From: Tistrella mobilis KA081020-065
GTDB taxonomy: Bacteria; Pseudomonadota; Alphaproteobacteria; Tistrellales; Tistrellaceae
Direction of reading: 5' to 3'
Assembly: GCF_000264455.2 (NCBI RefSeq)
Contig: NC_017956.1
Span: 1,471,501 to 1,535,500 of the forward strand
DNA: 64,000 bases
In this document: in pieces, positions 8,020-15,116 of the stretch
How positions within the stretch are numbered: the stretch's first letter is position 1
Layout: each line of letters opens with the position of its first letter
Notes under the pieces: generated by a model
What the model was told of the DNA's origin: nothing
Seen by the model: only the letters and a program-made list of their open reading frames with translations
The model's database searches: none
Translations under genes and position numbers: made by a program

Positions 8020-9542
8020 TTGAGCACGCCGACCAGAGGCGGGGTGGCGGTGACGGCGCCGATCGCCTCGCCTGCGACCAGATCGGCGCCGGCCGCGGCC
8101 GCCATGTCGAGCCGCTCGTCGTCGTCGACGCCGAGCGTGTAGAGGCGCAGACCCGCGCGCTGCACGCTCAGCCCCAGGGCTTTCAGCGCCTGCGGGGACA
8201 TGCGCACCTCCGGTGTGAGGCTGCCGGTCACCAGACTGGCAGCCTGCCGGGCGGCCGCATCGGCGTGGCGGCCAAGATGGATGCCGGTGCGGCGGATGCC
8301 GGCGGCGGTCGCCGCCTCGAAGCGCCGGTGATCCAGTTTGATGCGCATCAGCACCATGCGGCAATGCGGGCGGATCGGCGCGACCATCGCTTCCAGCATC
8401 GACGGTGCCACATCCGGCGGACAGCCGACGATCTCGGGCGCGATCCGCGCGCCGCTCTGATCGGCGGCGGCGGCCAGCCTGCCCGCATAGACCATCCGTC
8501 GCGCCGTGGGGGCCAGGGTCTCGAAATGCACCGACAGGGTCACGAACGTTCCCCGCCCCTGGCGCTGCGCCTCCGTGAGGTCGGCGGTCGCCCGCTGCAG
8601 GCAATAGAGATCGAGCTGGGCGATATCCACAGCATCGGCCTGCGGTCCCAGAACGGCATATCCCCGCAGGACGGCATTGCTGCGCTTCAGCTTTGGGCGG
8701 AGCATCCCGGCCGCGACCCGGCCGTGAACCAGAGAGACCACGGGCCGATAATCGCAATCCAGCTGGGCCTGCACGCTCTCGTCAAGCTTTGGTCCATCCT
8801 CTGCGGGCATCTCGGTGGGTGGGGGCGTTGGCTGATCGAGCTCACGCATGGGCTGCCAGAGCGGCCCGAGCGCCGCTCGTGCCGTTTCGGCAGCTATGGC
8901 GCGCAGGTCTGGCAGGGGAGCATGGATCGGTGCCAGTGGCGGCGATGATGGCGGGACCGGAATCCGGCTCGACGGCGGATCTGCCGGAGACCGTGCCCGA
9001 TCGGGCGCGGACAGTGAGGCCACGAGATCGTCAATCTGCACGCCGGTAAATTTTGGCTCCTCCCCCTTCAGCCCGTCTGCGACCGATATGGCGGGCCAGG
9101 GGCCTGCATCGTCTCCGCCGAAGGCAAACCGGGTGATCTCGGCGGCGGCTCCGGCGGCGGCGGCCAGCACCATGTCGGGCGTCCGGTCGGGCGCCACGGC
9201 GATCAGTGCCAGCGGGCCATGGGGCAGGATCACCGCCGTCTGGCCCAGCCGCCTGCCCAGGATCGCAGATGCCGCGGTGCGCACCCTGGCGGCCGCCGCC
9301 GGCCACCGGTCGCCCAGCCGGTCGGCGATCGGCTCCAGCGACAGCCGGACCACCCGGCCGGCCATCGCCGCCGGGCGGGCCTTGAGCAGGCGGCTGACCT
9401 CTGCTTCCACCTGACGGCGGACCTGTTCCAGCCGTTTGAGGTTCTGCCGGTCGTCGTCGGCTTCTGCGACGGCCGCGCTCGATCGGGCCGGCGCGGCGGT
9501 ATCGCTGGTCAGAAGATCTCGAACCCAGTGCAGCAGATCCAT
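8007..9542 (-). CDS. Degenerate EAL-domain-like protein
   Basis: 511-residue cytoplasmic protein with no signal peptide or membrane segment. The N-terminal 220 residues are Ala/Arg-rich, followed by a Pro-rich linker (about 185-245). The C-terminal 250 residues read like an EAL phosphodiesterase fold: YRPVVSLVHGRVAAGMLRPK, then TFVTLSVHFETL, then GADLVAGEAIG near the end, in the place of the usual GxDxxQGYxxG. The EAL triad and metal-binding acidic residues are not recognisable, so it is probably a catalytically dead regulatory EAL relative that might bind cyclic-di-GMP or a partner protein. Function unknown. Confidence 0.7.
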   Translation of the reverse strand: MDLLHWVRDLLTSDTAAPARSSAAVAEADDDRQNLKRLEQVRRQVEAEVSRLLKARPAAMAGRVVRLSLEPIADRLGDRWPAAAARVRTAASAILGRRLGQTAVILPHGPLALIAVAPDRTPDMVLAAAAGAAAEITRFAFGGDDAGPWPAISVADGLKGEEPKFTGVQIDDLVASLSAPDRARSPADPPSSRIPVPPSSPPLAPIHAPLPDLRAIAAETARAALGPLWQPMRELDQPTPPPTEMPAEDGPKLDESVQAQLDCDYRPVVSLVHGRVAAGMLRPKLKRSNAVLRGYAVLGPQADAVDIAQLDLYCLQRATADLTEAQRQGRGTFVTLSVHFETLAPTARRMVYAGRLAAAADQSGARIAPEIVGCPPDVAPSMLEAMVAPIRPHCRMVLMRIKLDHRRFEAATAAGIRRTGIHLGRHADAAARQAASLVTGSLTPEVRMSPQALKALGLSVQRAGLRLYTLGVDDDERLDMAAAAGADLVAGEAIGAVTATPPLVGVLKAPG

Positions 9543-10099
9543 GATGCCTCGCAGGACGCGGGAGAGTCCGACGGCAAGGTCAGAATGCCAGGGGAAGAGC
9601 GGAAGGCCAGGGGGAGAGCGGAAGGGTAGATGTCGGATGGGGGCGACCGGACCATGTTAAACCTTTTCGTCATCCGGAAGACATGGTTGTGCAGCTTTTC
9701 AGCGCAAGGTGGTCGATTTCTACAATAAAGTTACCACATGATATGTTGCATGAAGTGCACAACTGTGGCAGTTCTGTCGGAAGCTGGCGTCCGAGCTGAT
9801 GACAGGCGCCCCGTCAACCCCCATAGTAAAGGGGACGGAAGATGCATGTCCGGCATCTGTCCCAACGGCGGTGCTGGCTGAATCAACTGCGCTGACGCGG
9901 ACTGATCCATACGGTGGACACTTGCCGTATGACGTTTCGGCCGCTATGACGGTTGCAGACCCCCCTGAACCGGTGGTGCCACTTTTGCGGGTGGCGCGGT
10001 TGGGGGTGGAACGTGGCCGACGGCGGTGAATGGCCGGCGGAAACCGGACTGCATCGGTTCCACCAAGACGAAGATCCGTCTACAGGAGATCGACGAGCG
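9543..10099. other. Intergenic region with AT-richer regulatory stretch
   Basis: 557 bp without a convincing gene. Bases 9650-9760 are clearly richer in A+T than their surroundings. They contain a perfect 7-bp inverted repeat (ACCATGT 9651-9657, ACATGGT 9681-9687), a TACAAT that could be a -10 element at 9721-9726, and a small palindrome ACATgatATGT. This is probably the promoter/operator area for the downstream barrel gene and the divergent EAL-like gene. A 76-codon open frame at 9799-10029 has no ribosome-binding site or recognisable composition and is not called. Confidence 0.4.
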
Positions 10100-10810
10100 A
10101 TGACCCGCAAGCTGACGGTGGCCGCGATGGCCGTCGCATTCTGCGCCCTCCCTGCCTTCGCATATGCGCAGGATGTCGCCAGTGAGATCGCGCTCCGGCG
10201 CGGTGGGGAGCCGGGCTGGTACGGCTCGCTGCTCGGCGGCGCCAATATGGAAACCGACACGAGCTTCACCTCGGGCCTTGCCGGTGGCAAGATCGAGCAG
10301 GAGTACAAGACCGGCTTCGGCGTGCTTGGCGCCGTCGGTTACGATTTCGGTCGCGTCGCCCAGTGGGGCGGCTTCCGCACCGAACTCGAAATCGGCTATC
10401 GCCAGAACAACATCGACAACCACACCGTCGGTGGCGTGGACCAGCCGGAGAGCAACGGCAAGTCCAAAGTCTGGTCGGGCATGCTGAACGTCTATCACGA
10501 CTTCTACCTGCCGGCTTCGCGCCTGACCCCGTATCTGGGTCTGGGCGTCGGTGCGGCCTATGTCGAGGCAGATGGCTATTCGGCCGACGGCTCGCCCACC
10601 CTGCTGGACGATGACGACACCGTCTTCGCCTATCAGGCGATGCTGGGTGCGTCCTATGCCCTCAGCCCGTCGATGTCGCTGATCGGCGAATACCGCTACT
10701 TCGGCACCCAGGGCGTGGAGCTGACCACGACCGCCGCCGACGGCGCGCGCACCAGCAGCGACAGCTATGGCTCGCACAACGTGATGGTCGGTCTGCGCGT
10801 CAACTTCTGA
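10100..10810 (+). CDS. Outer-membrane beta-barrel protein (OmpA-like/Omp25-like barrel)
   Basis: 236 residues with a clear signal peptide (MTRKLTVAAMAVAFCALPAF, cleavage after AYA before QDV) and then an 8-strand-type barrel with alternating aromatic strands. Motifs include GWYGSLLGGANMETD, FRTELEIGYRQNN, LTPYLGLGVGAAY, SLIGEYRYFGTQ and a C-terminal VGLRVNF ending in Phe. This pattern is typical of porin-family/opacity-like small barrels, with no OmpA peptidoglycan-binding domain. The role is probably structural or surface-related. The start ATG has an AGGAG site 11 bp upstream, and a strong terminator follows at 10867-10896. Confidence 0.85.
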   Translation: MTRKLTVAAMAVAFCALPAFAYAQDVASEIALRRGGEPGWYGSLLGGANMETDTSFTSGLAGGKIEQEYKTGFGVLGAVGYDFGRVAQWGGFRTELEIGYRQNNIDNHTVGGVDQPESNGKSKVWSGMLNVYHDFYLPASRLTPYLGLGVGAAYVEADGYSADGSPTLLDDDDTVFAYQAMLGASYALSPSMSLIGEYRYFGTQGVELTTTAADGARTSSDSYGSHNVMVGLRVNF

Positions 10811-10866
10811 TCCGCGCCCTCTGTCGCGACGGCTTGTCCGGTCCCGGCCGGCCAGACCTGCTTCGG

Positions 10867-10896
10867 AACCGCCCGTGTCTCTTGCACGGGCGGTTT
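10867..10896 (+). terminator. Rho-independent terminator
   Basis: Perfect 11-bp stem AACCGCCCGTG / CACGGGCGGTT with a 7-nt loop, followed by a short T-tract, 57 bp downstream of the barrel-protein gene. Confidence 0.85.
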
Positions 10897-11063
10897 CGTC
10901 GTTTGAAGGGCCGGCTGCGGCACCATGACATATCTCTGCCACTGGTGAGCCGGCAGGCGGGGTGCCATATATGCAGCGATGGCGGAGGGGGTGCGGCCCG
11001 CACCCGGCGCGACCCCGCCCGGTCCGGCCCCGGCCCGTTATGCCGGGGCGACAGGTACAGCGG

Positions 11064-11603
11064 ATGACCGATCCCATGATGCCGCAGACCCGCCGCCGGC
11101 ACCTTGTCCGGCCGCTTATCGTGATCGCCGGCCTTAGTCTGGCGCTGGCCGCCTGCGCCGGGCCCACGCCCTACCAGCCGCTGCTTCACGGGCAGGGCTA
11201 TGCCAATCAGCGGCTGGAAGCCAACCGCTTCCGGGTCAGCTTTGCCGGCAATTCGGCCACGCCGCGTTCGGTGGTCGAGGACTATCTGCTTTATCGCGCC
11301 GCCGAGATCACGACCACCACCGGCAACGACTATTTCCTGGTCGTGAACCGCGATGTGGAACCGCGCAATCGCTATACCTATGACGCGCCCCCGGTCTGGG
11401 GCTATGGGTATGGCTGGGGCGGGCGTGGCAGCGGCTACGGCGTGGGCCTGTCGACCGGCACGGCCGAGCCCGATACCCGCTATACCGCCTGGCTTGAGAT
11501 CCTGGTCTTCTCGGGCCCCCGGCCCGCCGATCCCAATGCCTATGACGCGCGCGAGGTGATGGGTGCCATCGGGCCGGAATTGCGGCGCCCGGCCCGGAGT
11601 TGA
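11064..11603 (+). CDS. Lipoprotein, CC0125/CC1285-like family
   Basis: 179-residue lipoprotein. The signal region RPLIVIAGLSLALAAC ends in an LAAC lipobox, so Cys would be lipidated. The mature start GPTPYQP...YANQRLEANRFRVSFAGN followed by VEDYLLYRAAE matches a small alphaproteobacterial lipoprotein family known from Caulobacter. A Gly/Tyr-rich stretch (WGYGYGWGGRGSGYG) occupies the middle. The start at 11064 was chosen because the lipoprotein signal begins there; an in-frame 34-codon extension is non-signal sequence. Function unknown. Confidence 0.8.
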   Translation: MTDPMMPQTRRRHLVRPLIVIAGLSLALAACAGPTPYQPLLHGQGYANQRLEANRFRVSFAGNSATPRSVVEDYLLYRAAEITTTTGNDYFLVVNRDVEPRNRYTYDAPPVWGYGYGWGGRGSGYGVGLSTGTAEPDTRYTAWLEILVFSGPRPADPNAYDAREVMGAIGPELRRPARS

Positions 11604-11640
11604 GGCCGGCAGGGCAGACCGGTTGTGCGCTGCGGCAGGA

Positions 11641-11663
11641 TCATTCCGCGAATGATTTGCAAT
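11641..11663. promoter_or_regulatory. Putative Fur box upstream of exbB-exbD-exbD-tonB
   Basis: Imperfect palindrome GCGAAT-G-ATTTGC at 11648-11660, 64 bp before the exbB start, in a locally AT-rich segment. The same 13-mer with one change (GCGAATGACTTGC, on the opposite strand) occurs upstream of the imelysin operon at 42549-42561. Two near-identical sites in front of two iron-linked operons point to a common Fur-type regulator. Confidence 0.6.
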
Positions 11664-11723
11664 CGCTTAAATCTCGGTGTAGCGTCGCACGCGATGTCCT
11701 GACGACCGGAGGATCTCCGTGCG

Positions 11724-13010
11724 ATGACCGGCGAACCCATCACCCCTGATACCGCTGCACCCGGCACTGCGCCGGCGGCCATGACGGCCGCGCCTGCGCC
11801 CGTGGCCGGATCCGAACCCGGAAGCGGTGCGCCGGGGGCGATGCACAGCGCTGCTCCTGGATCCGCGACGACCGATGCGGTGCCTGATGCCGCACCGGCG
11901 GCGGCCCCGGTTTCTGCGCCGGCCACCGATGCCGGCACGGGAGCCCCGGCTGCGCCGCCACCGGTCGCGCCGGTTCAGGTGGTCCCGGTGCAGGTCACTC
12001 AGACACAGGCAGCCCAGGCTCCCGCGTCTCAGGCTCCCGCGTCTCAGGCTTCCACCCCTCAGACTTCCACCCCTCAGGCCCCCACCTCTCAGACTCCGGC
12101 TGCACCGGGCCCTGGCGCGCCTGCCGGTGCTGCAATGCCGGCCGCTGATGCCGCCGGGACCAATGGTACAACCACGGCGGATGGTGCGGCGTCGGGTGCG
12201 ATTGACGGCACGGTCGCCGCCGACGCGATCACCGCGCTGCCGGGCATGACCCAGCCCGGCGATACCGTCGCCACCACCGAAGCCGATGGCGGCACCGGGT
12301 CGTCGACGCTGGATCTGCTGATCGCCGGCGGCCCGATCGTGGGCGTGCTGGGGGTGCTGTCGGTGATCGCGACCGCGATCATCCTGCTCAAGATCTGGCA
12401 TTTTTTGAGCGCCGGCCTCGGCAATGGCCGCAAGCTGGCCCGGGCGGTCGACCGCGCGGTGCGCGAGGGGCCCGAGGCCGGGCGCGCGGCGCTGGACGGG
12501 GTGACCCATCCCGGCACCGACGTGATCCGCACTGTGCTCGACGGCCGCCTGCATGGCGTGCCCGAGCCGGCCCTGCGTGAAGAGGCCGAGCGGATCGGCC
12601 TGGAGCGGGTGGAAAGCCTGCGCAGCCATCTGCGCGCACTTGAACTGATGGGCGGCATCGCGCCGCTGCTGGGCCTGCTCGGCACCGTGCTTGGCATGAT
12701 CACCGTGTTCCAGACGCTGGAGACCGCCGGTTCGGCGGTCGACCCCTCGCAGCTGTCGGGTGGCATCTGGGAGGCGCTGCTGACCACGGCGGTCGGCCTG
12801 ATCGTCGCCATCCCCTGTGTCGTCGCCCATGCCTGGCTGGACCGGCGGGTGGAGCGTGCGGCCCATGTGATCGAGGATTCCGCCACGCGGCTGTTCGTCT
12901 CGCGCGACATGATCCGCCAGGCGGGCGACGTCCGGCGGCCTGCTGCCATCCATGGCGGCGGCATGGCCCCCGATCTCCGGACCGCCCGCGCGGCCGGCCC
13001 TTCCGCCTGA
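11724..13010 (+). CDS. exbB: TonB-system energiser ExbB with long low-complexity N-terminal extension
   Basis: MotA/TolQ/ExbB proton-channel protein that with ExbD and TonB converts proton motive force to outer-membrane transport. It has 428 residues, far longer than a plain ExbB (about 240). The ExbB core starts near residue 195 with TM1 (TLDLLIAGGPIVGVLGVLSV). Later come LELMGGIAPLLGLLGTVLGM and the TM3 segment LLTTAVGLIVAIPCVVAHAW. The first 190 residues are Ala/Pro/Thr-rich, have no obvious signal peptide and include six 5-residue repeats. An internal Met175 (12246) could give a normal-size protein but lacks a ribosome-binding site, whereas the ATG at 11724 has GGAGG upstream. Confidence 0.88.
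   Translation: MTGEPITPDTAAPGTAPAAMTAAPAPVAGSEPGSGAPGAMHSAAPGSATTDAVPDAAPAAAPVSAPATDAGTGAPAAPPPVAPVQVVPVQVTQTQAAQAPASQAPASQASTPQTSTPQAPTSQTPAAPGPGAPAGAAMPAADAAGTNGTTTADGAASGAIDGTVAADAITALPGMTQPGDTVATTEADGGTGSSTLDLLIAGGPIVGVLGVLSVIATAIILLKIWHFLSAGLGNGRKLARAVDRAVREGPEAGRAALDGVTHPGTDVIRTVLDGRLHGVPEPALREEAERIGLERVESLRSHLRALELMGGIAPLLGLLGTVLGMITVFQTLETAGSAVDPSQLSGGIWEALLTTAVGLIVAIPCVVAHAWLDRRVERAAHVIEDSATRLFVSRDMIRQAGDVRRPAAIHGGGMAPDLRTARAAGPSA
12015..12104 (+). repeat. Six 15-bp tandem units inside exbB
   Basis: Consecutive 15-bp units begin CAGGCTCCCGCGTCT (two identical copies), then four diverged copies, encoding QAPAS/QASTP/QTSTP-type pentapeptides. Frame is preserved, so copy number could vary without disrupting exbB. 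Confidence 0.85.
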
Positions 13011-13035
13011 TCGGCCGGCACGGGAAGCACATCTC

Positions 13036-13449
13036 ATGCGCCTGACCCGCAGCCGCCGTCGTCATGGCCTGGCCATCGGCCTGACGCCGCTGATCGACGT
13101 GGTCTTCATTCTGCTGCTGTTCTTCATGCTCGCTTCGTCGCTGGCCGACTGGCGGGTGCTGGAGGTGGTGATGCCCGAGGCCCGGCCTCAGGCGACCCCG
13201 CCGCCGCCTTCGTCGACCGTCCGCAATCTTGTGGTGGTCGCCGTGGCCGCCGATGGCGCCTTGTCGATCGACGACGAGGCGGTCACCCCTGAAAGCCTTG
13301 CCCAGCGCCTGACCGCCCGTGCCGCGGCCGATCCCACCCTTCGGGTGCATGTGCGGCCGGTGGAGGCTGCCCCCATGCAGGCGGTCGTCTCGGCGCTTGA
13401 AGCGGCCGGACAGTCGGGTGCGGCCTCGGTGGAGGTGCGGCCGCGATGA
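13036..13449 (+). CDS. exbD: Biopolymer transporter ExbD (first copy)
   Basis: 137-residue inner-membrane protein with a single N-terminal TM segment. LTPLIDVVFILLLFFMLASS carries the essential proton-path Asp of the ExbD/TolR family (LIDVVF). A periplasmic domain of about 95 residues follows. The start ATG at 13036 follows exbB by 25 bp. Its end overlaps the next gene by 4 bp (ATGA), suggesting coupled translation of the two ExbD paralogues. Confidence 0.92.
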   Translation: MRLTRSRRRHGLAIGLTPLIDVVFILLLFFMLASSLADWRVLEVVMPEARPQATPPPPSSTVRNLVVVAVAADGALSIDDEAVTPESLAQRLTARAAADPTLRVHVRPVEAAPMQAVVSALEAAGQSGAASVEVRPR

Positions 13450-13874
13450 GACTGCGCCGGCAACGCGCTCCCTATAACAGCGACGACGCGCTGATCCCGC
13501 TGATCAACGTCGTGTTTCTGCTGCTGGTTTTCTTCATGGTCGCCGGCACCATCACCGCGGGTGATGCCTTCCGGGTCGAGCCGGCGCGGATCGCGGCCGA
13601 GGCGCGCAAGGAAGCCGCCGAGGGGCGGCGTGTGCTGCTGGTCGGCGCCGATGGCCGCTATGCCTTCGATGGTGAGACCTTCGACCGCGAGGCGCTGGCC
13701 GAACATCTGGCGCGTGCGGTGCAGGCTGCCGCCGATCGTGGCCAGGCTTTGCAGCCGCTGGCGGTGAAGACCGATGCCGCGGCACCGGCAGGGGCGGCGA
13801 TCGCCGCAACCGAAGCGGCAAGGCTGGCGGGATTCCCGGGCGTGGTGCTGCTGGTGCAGCGGGTGCCGAAATGA
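13446..13874 (+). CDS. Second ExbD-like protein
   Basis: 142 residues with an ExbD/TolR-type N-terminal TM segment, [20 protein letters not shown]. The position equivalent to the TM Asp of the first copy reads Asn (LINVVF instead of LIDVVF), so this copy may be unable to conduct protons itself and could act as the non-protonatable partner in a heteromeric ExbD dimer. It overlaps exbD upstream and tonB downstream by 4 bp each (ATGA junctions). Confidence 0.88.
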   Translation: MRLRRQRAPYNSDDALIPLINVVFLLLVFFMVAGTITAGDAFRVEPARIAAEARKEAAEGRRVLLVGADGRYAFDGETFDREALAEHLARAVQAAADRGQALQPLAVKTDAAAPAGAAIAATEAARLAGFPGVVLLVQRVPK

Positions 13875-14983
13875 CGCAGCGCAAACGGCAGTCGGCAGAG
13901 GCGCCCGGCGGACGGGCGGTCACCGCCGCGGTGATGGCGGCGCTCGCCCTGCATGGCGCGGGCGCGATCTGGCTGCTGAACCAGCCGGTGGAGCCGGTTG
14001 GCATCCCCGGTGAGGTCGCGATCGTGATCGGCTTCGGCGGTGCCGGTGGCGATGGCGGCCAGGGCGGCGAGGGCGGTGGCGTGGCCACACCCGATGCCCC
14101 CGATGCCGCGCCCATGGACGAGCCGGCTGCTGCTGCTGCGCCTGAAGCCGTGGTCGAAGAGCCGCCACTGGAGGAACCGGAGTCCGAGCCTGAGGTCGTG
14201 CAGGCGCCGGAACCCGAACCGGAGCCAGAGATGCCGCCGGTCGAAGAGATGCCGGTCACCCCGCCACTCGAGCCGGAACCGGTTCCGGAGCCCGAGCCTG
14301 AGCCTGTTCAGGAACCGGAGTCCGAACCCGAACCAGAGCCCGAGCCGGAGCCCGAACCCGAGCCGGAGCCCGAACCCGAGCCGGAGCCCGAACCCGAACC
14401 GAAGCCAACCCCGCAAGAGGTGCGGCAGATGGCGGCGGTGATGCCGCGCGCCAAGCCGACCCCGCCGCCGGCGCCGGTGAAGCCCGCGCGTCCGGCACCA
14501 CGGCCGGCGCCCCAGCCGACCGAGGCACCGAAGCCGGCGGCAGGGGCCGAGGCCGAGGCACCGAAGACGGGCCCTGCGGGCACGCAGGCGGCCGGCATAC
14601 CCGGTCGCCTGGCAGGTGCGGCCGGTGTCGCCGGGGCAGCGGGTCTGCCTGGCGGCGGGCAGGGCGGGTCCAGTGGCATTGCCGATCCGAAAGAGGTCGA
14701 CCTCTACAACGCCCGGATCATGGCCTGGCTGGAACGGCACCGGCGCTATCCGCGATCGGCCCAGTTGCGCAACCAGCAGGGCACGGTGCAGCTGGAATTC
14801 ACGATTGATGGCACGGGTCAGGTGGTGTCGTGGCGGATCGTGCAGCGCTCTGGCATCTCATCGCTGGACCGGGAGACCGAGCGGATGATCGAGGCGGCCT
14901 CCCCCGTGCCGGCACCACCGCCCGAGATGCTGGATGGCGGCACCAAGACCTTCGTGATCCCGATCGTCTTCCGGCTGCGCTGA
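13871..14983 (+). CDS. tonB: TonB energy-transducing protein with extended Glu-Pro linker
   Basis: 370-residue TonB. The N-terminal anchor is near residues 16-37 ([19 protein letters not shown]). A Gly-rich patch (55-70) precedes a periplasm-spanning Pro/Glu region (about 84-180, with near-pure EP dipeptides from about 149 to 177) and a Lys/Pro/Ala part (190-225). The C-terminal TonB domain starts at [19 protein letters not shown] (about 277) and includes [20 protein letters not shown] and ends IPIVFRLR. It serves the heme and B12 receptors encoded in this window. Longer than most TonB proteins (about 240-280) because of the linker. Confidence 0.93.
   Translation: MTQRKRQSAEAPGGRAVTAAVMAALALHGAGAIWLLNQPVEPVGIPGEVAIVIGFGGAGGDGGQGGEGGGVATPDAPDAAPMDEPAAAAAPEAVVEEPPLEEPESEPEVVQAPEPEPEPEMPPVEEMPVTPPLEPEPVPEPEPEPVQEPESEPEPEPEPEPEPEPEPEPEPEPEPEPKPTPQEVRQMAAVMPRAKPTPPPAPVKPARPAPRPAPQPTEAPKPAAGAEAEAPKTGPAGTQAAGIPGRLAGAAGVAGAAGLPGGGQGGSSGIADPKEVDLYNARIMAWLERHRRYPRSAQLRNQQGTVQLEFTIDGTGQVVSWRIVQRSGISSLDRETERMIEAASPVPAPPPEMLDGGTKTFVIPIVFRLR
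14315..14405 (+). repeat. Degenerate CCGGAGCCCGAA-type repeats encoding poly(Glu-Pro)
   Basis: Within tonB, 6-bp codon pairs for Glu-Pro repeat about 14 times, with 18-bp higher-order units (CCCGAACCCGAGCCGGAG-like) recurring. It is prone to length change by slippage, always in frame. Confidence 0.85.
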
Positions 14984-15010
14984 CCGCCCGTCACATCCGA
15001 TCAGACATGC

Positions 15011-15046
15011 GAAACCCCCGGCAGCACGGGCTCTGCCGGGGGTTTC
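15011..15046. terminator. Bidirectional terminator between tonB and ndvB-like gene
   Basis: Perfect 14-bp stem GAAACCCCCGGCAG / CTGCCGGGGGTTTC with an 8-nt loop. It has A-residues on the left and T-residues on the right, so it can serve the convergent transcripts ending at 14983 (+) and 15117 (-). Confidence 0.88.
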
Positions 15047-15116
15047 CTGCCTCCGGCCCCGGCCGCCGGGGAGAGCCGGCGACGGCGGGGACGGGATCCG
15101 GGATGGTGGTCAGATG

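Noticed and set aside
9799-10029. Possible 76-codon gene in the 9.5-10.1 kb gap
   Set aside because: No ribosome-binding site, no motif, composition not distinct from random GC-rich frames.
14315-14405. Short regular repeats in tonB as a CRISPR or structural array
   Set aside because: No spacers, all units are codon pairs for Glu-Pro inside an intact gene.
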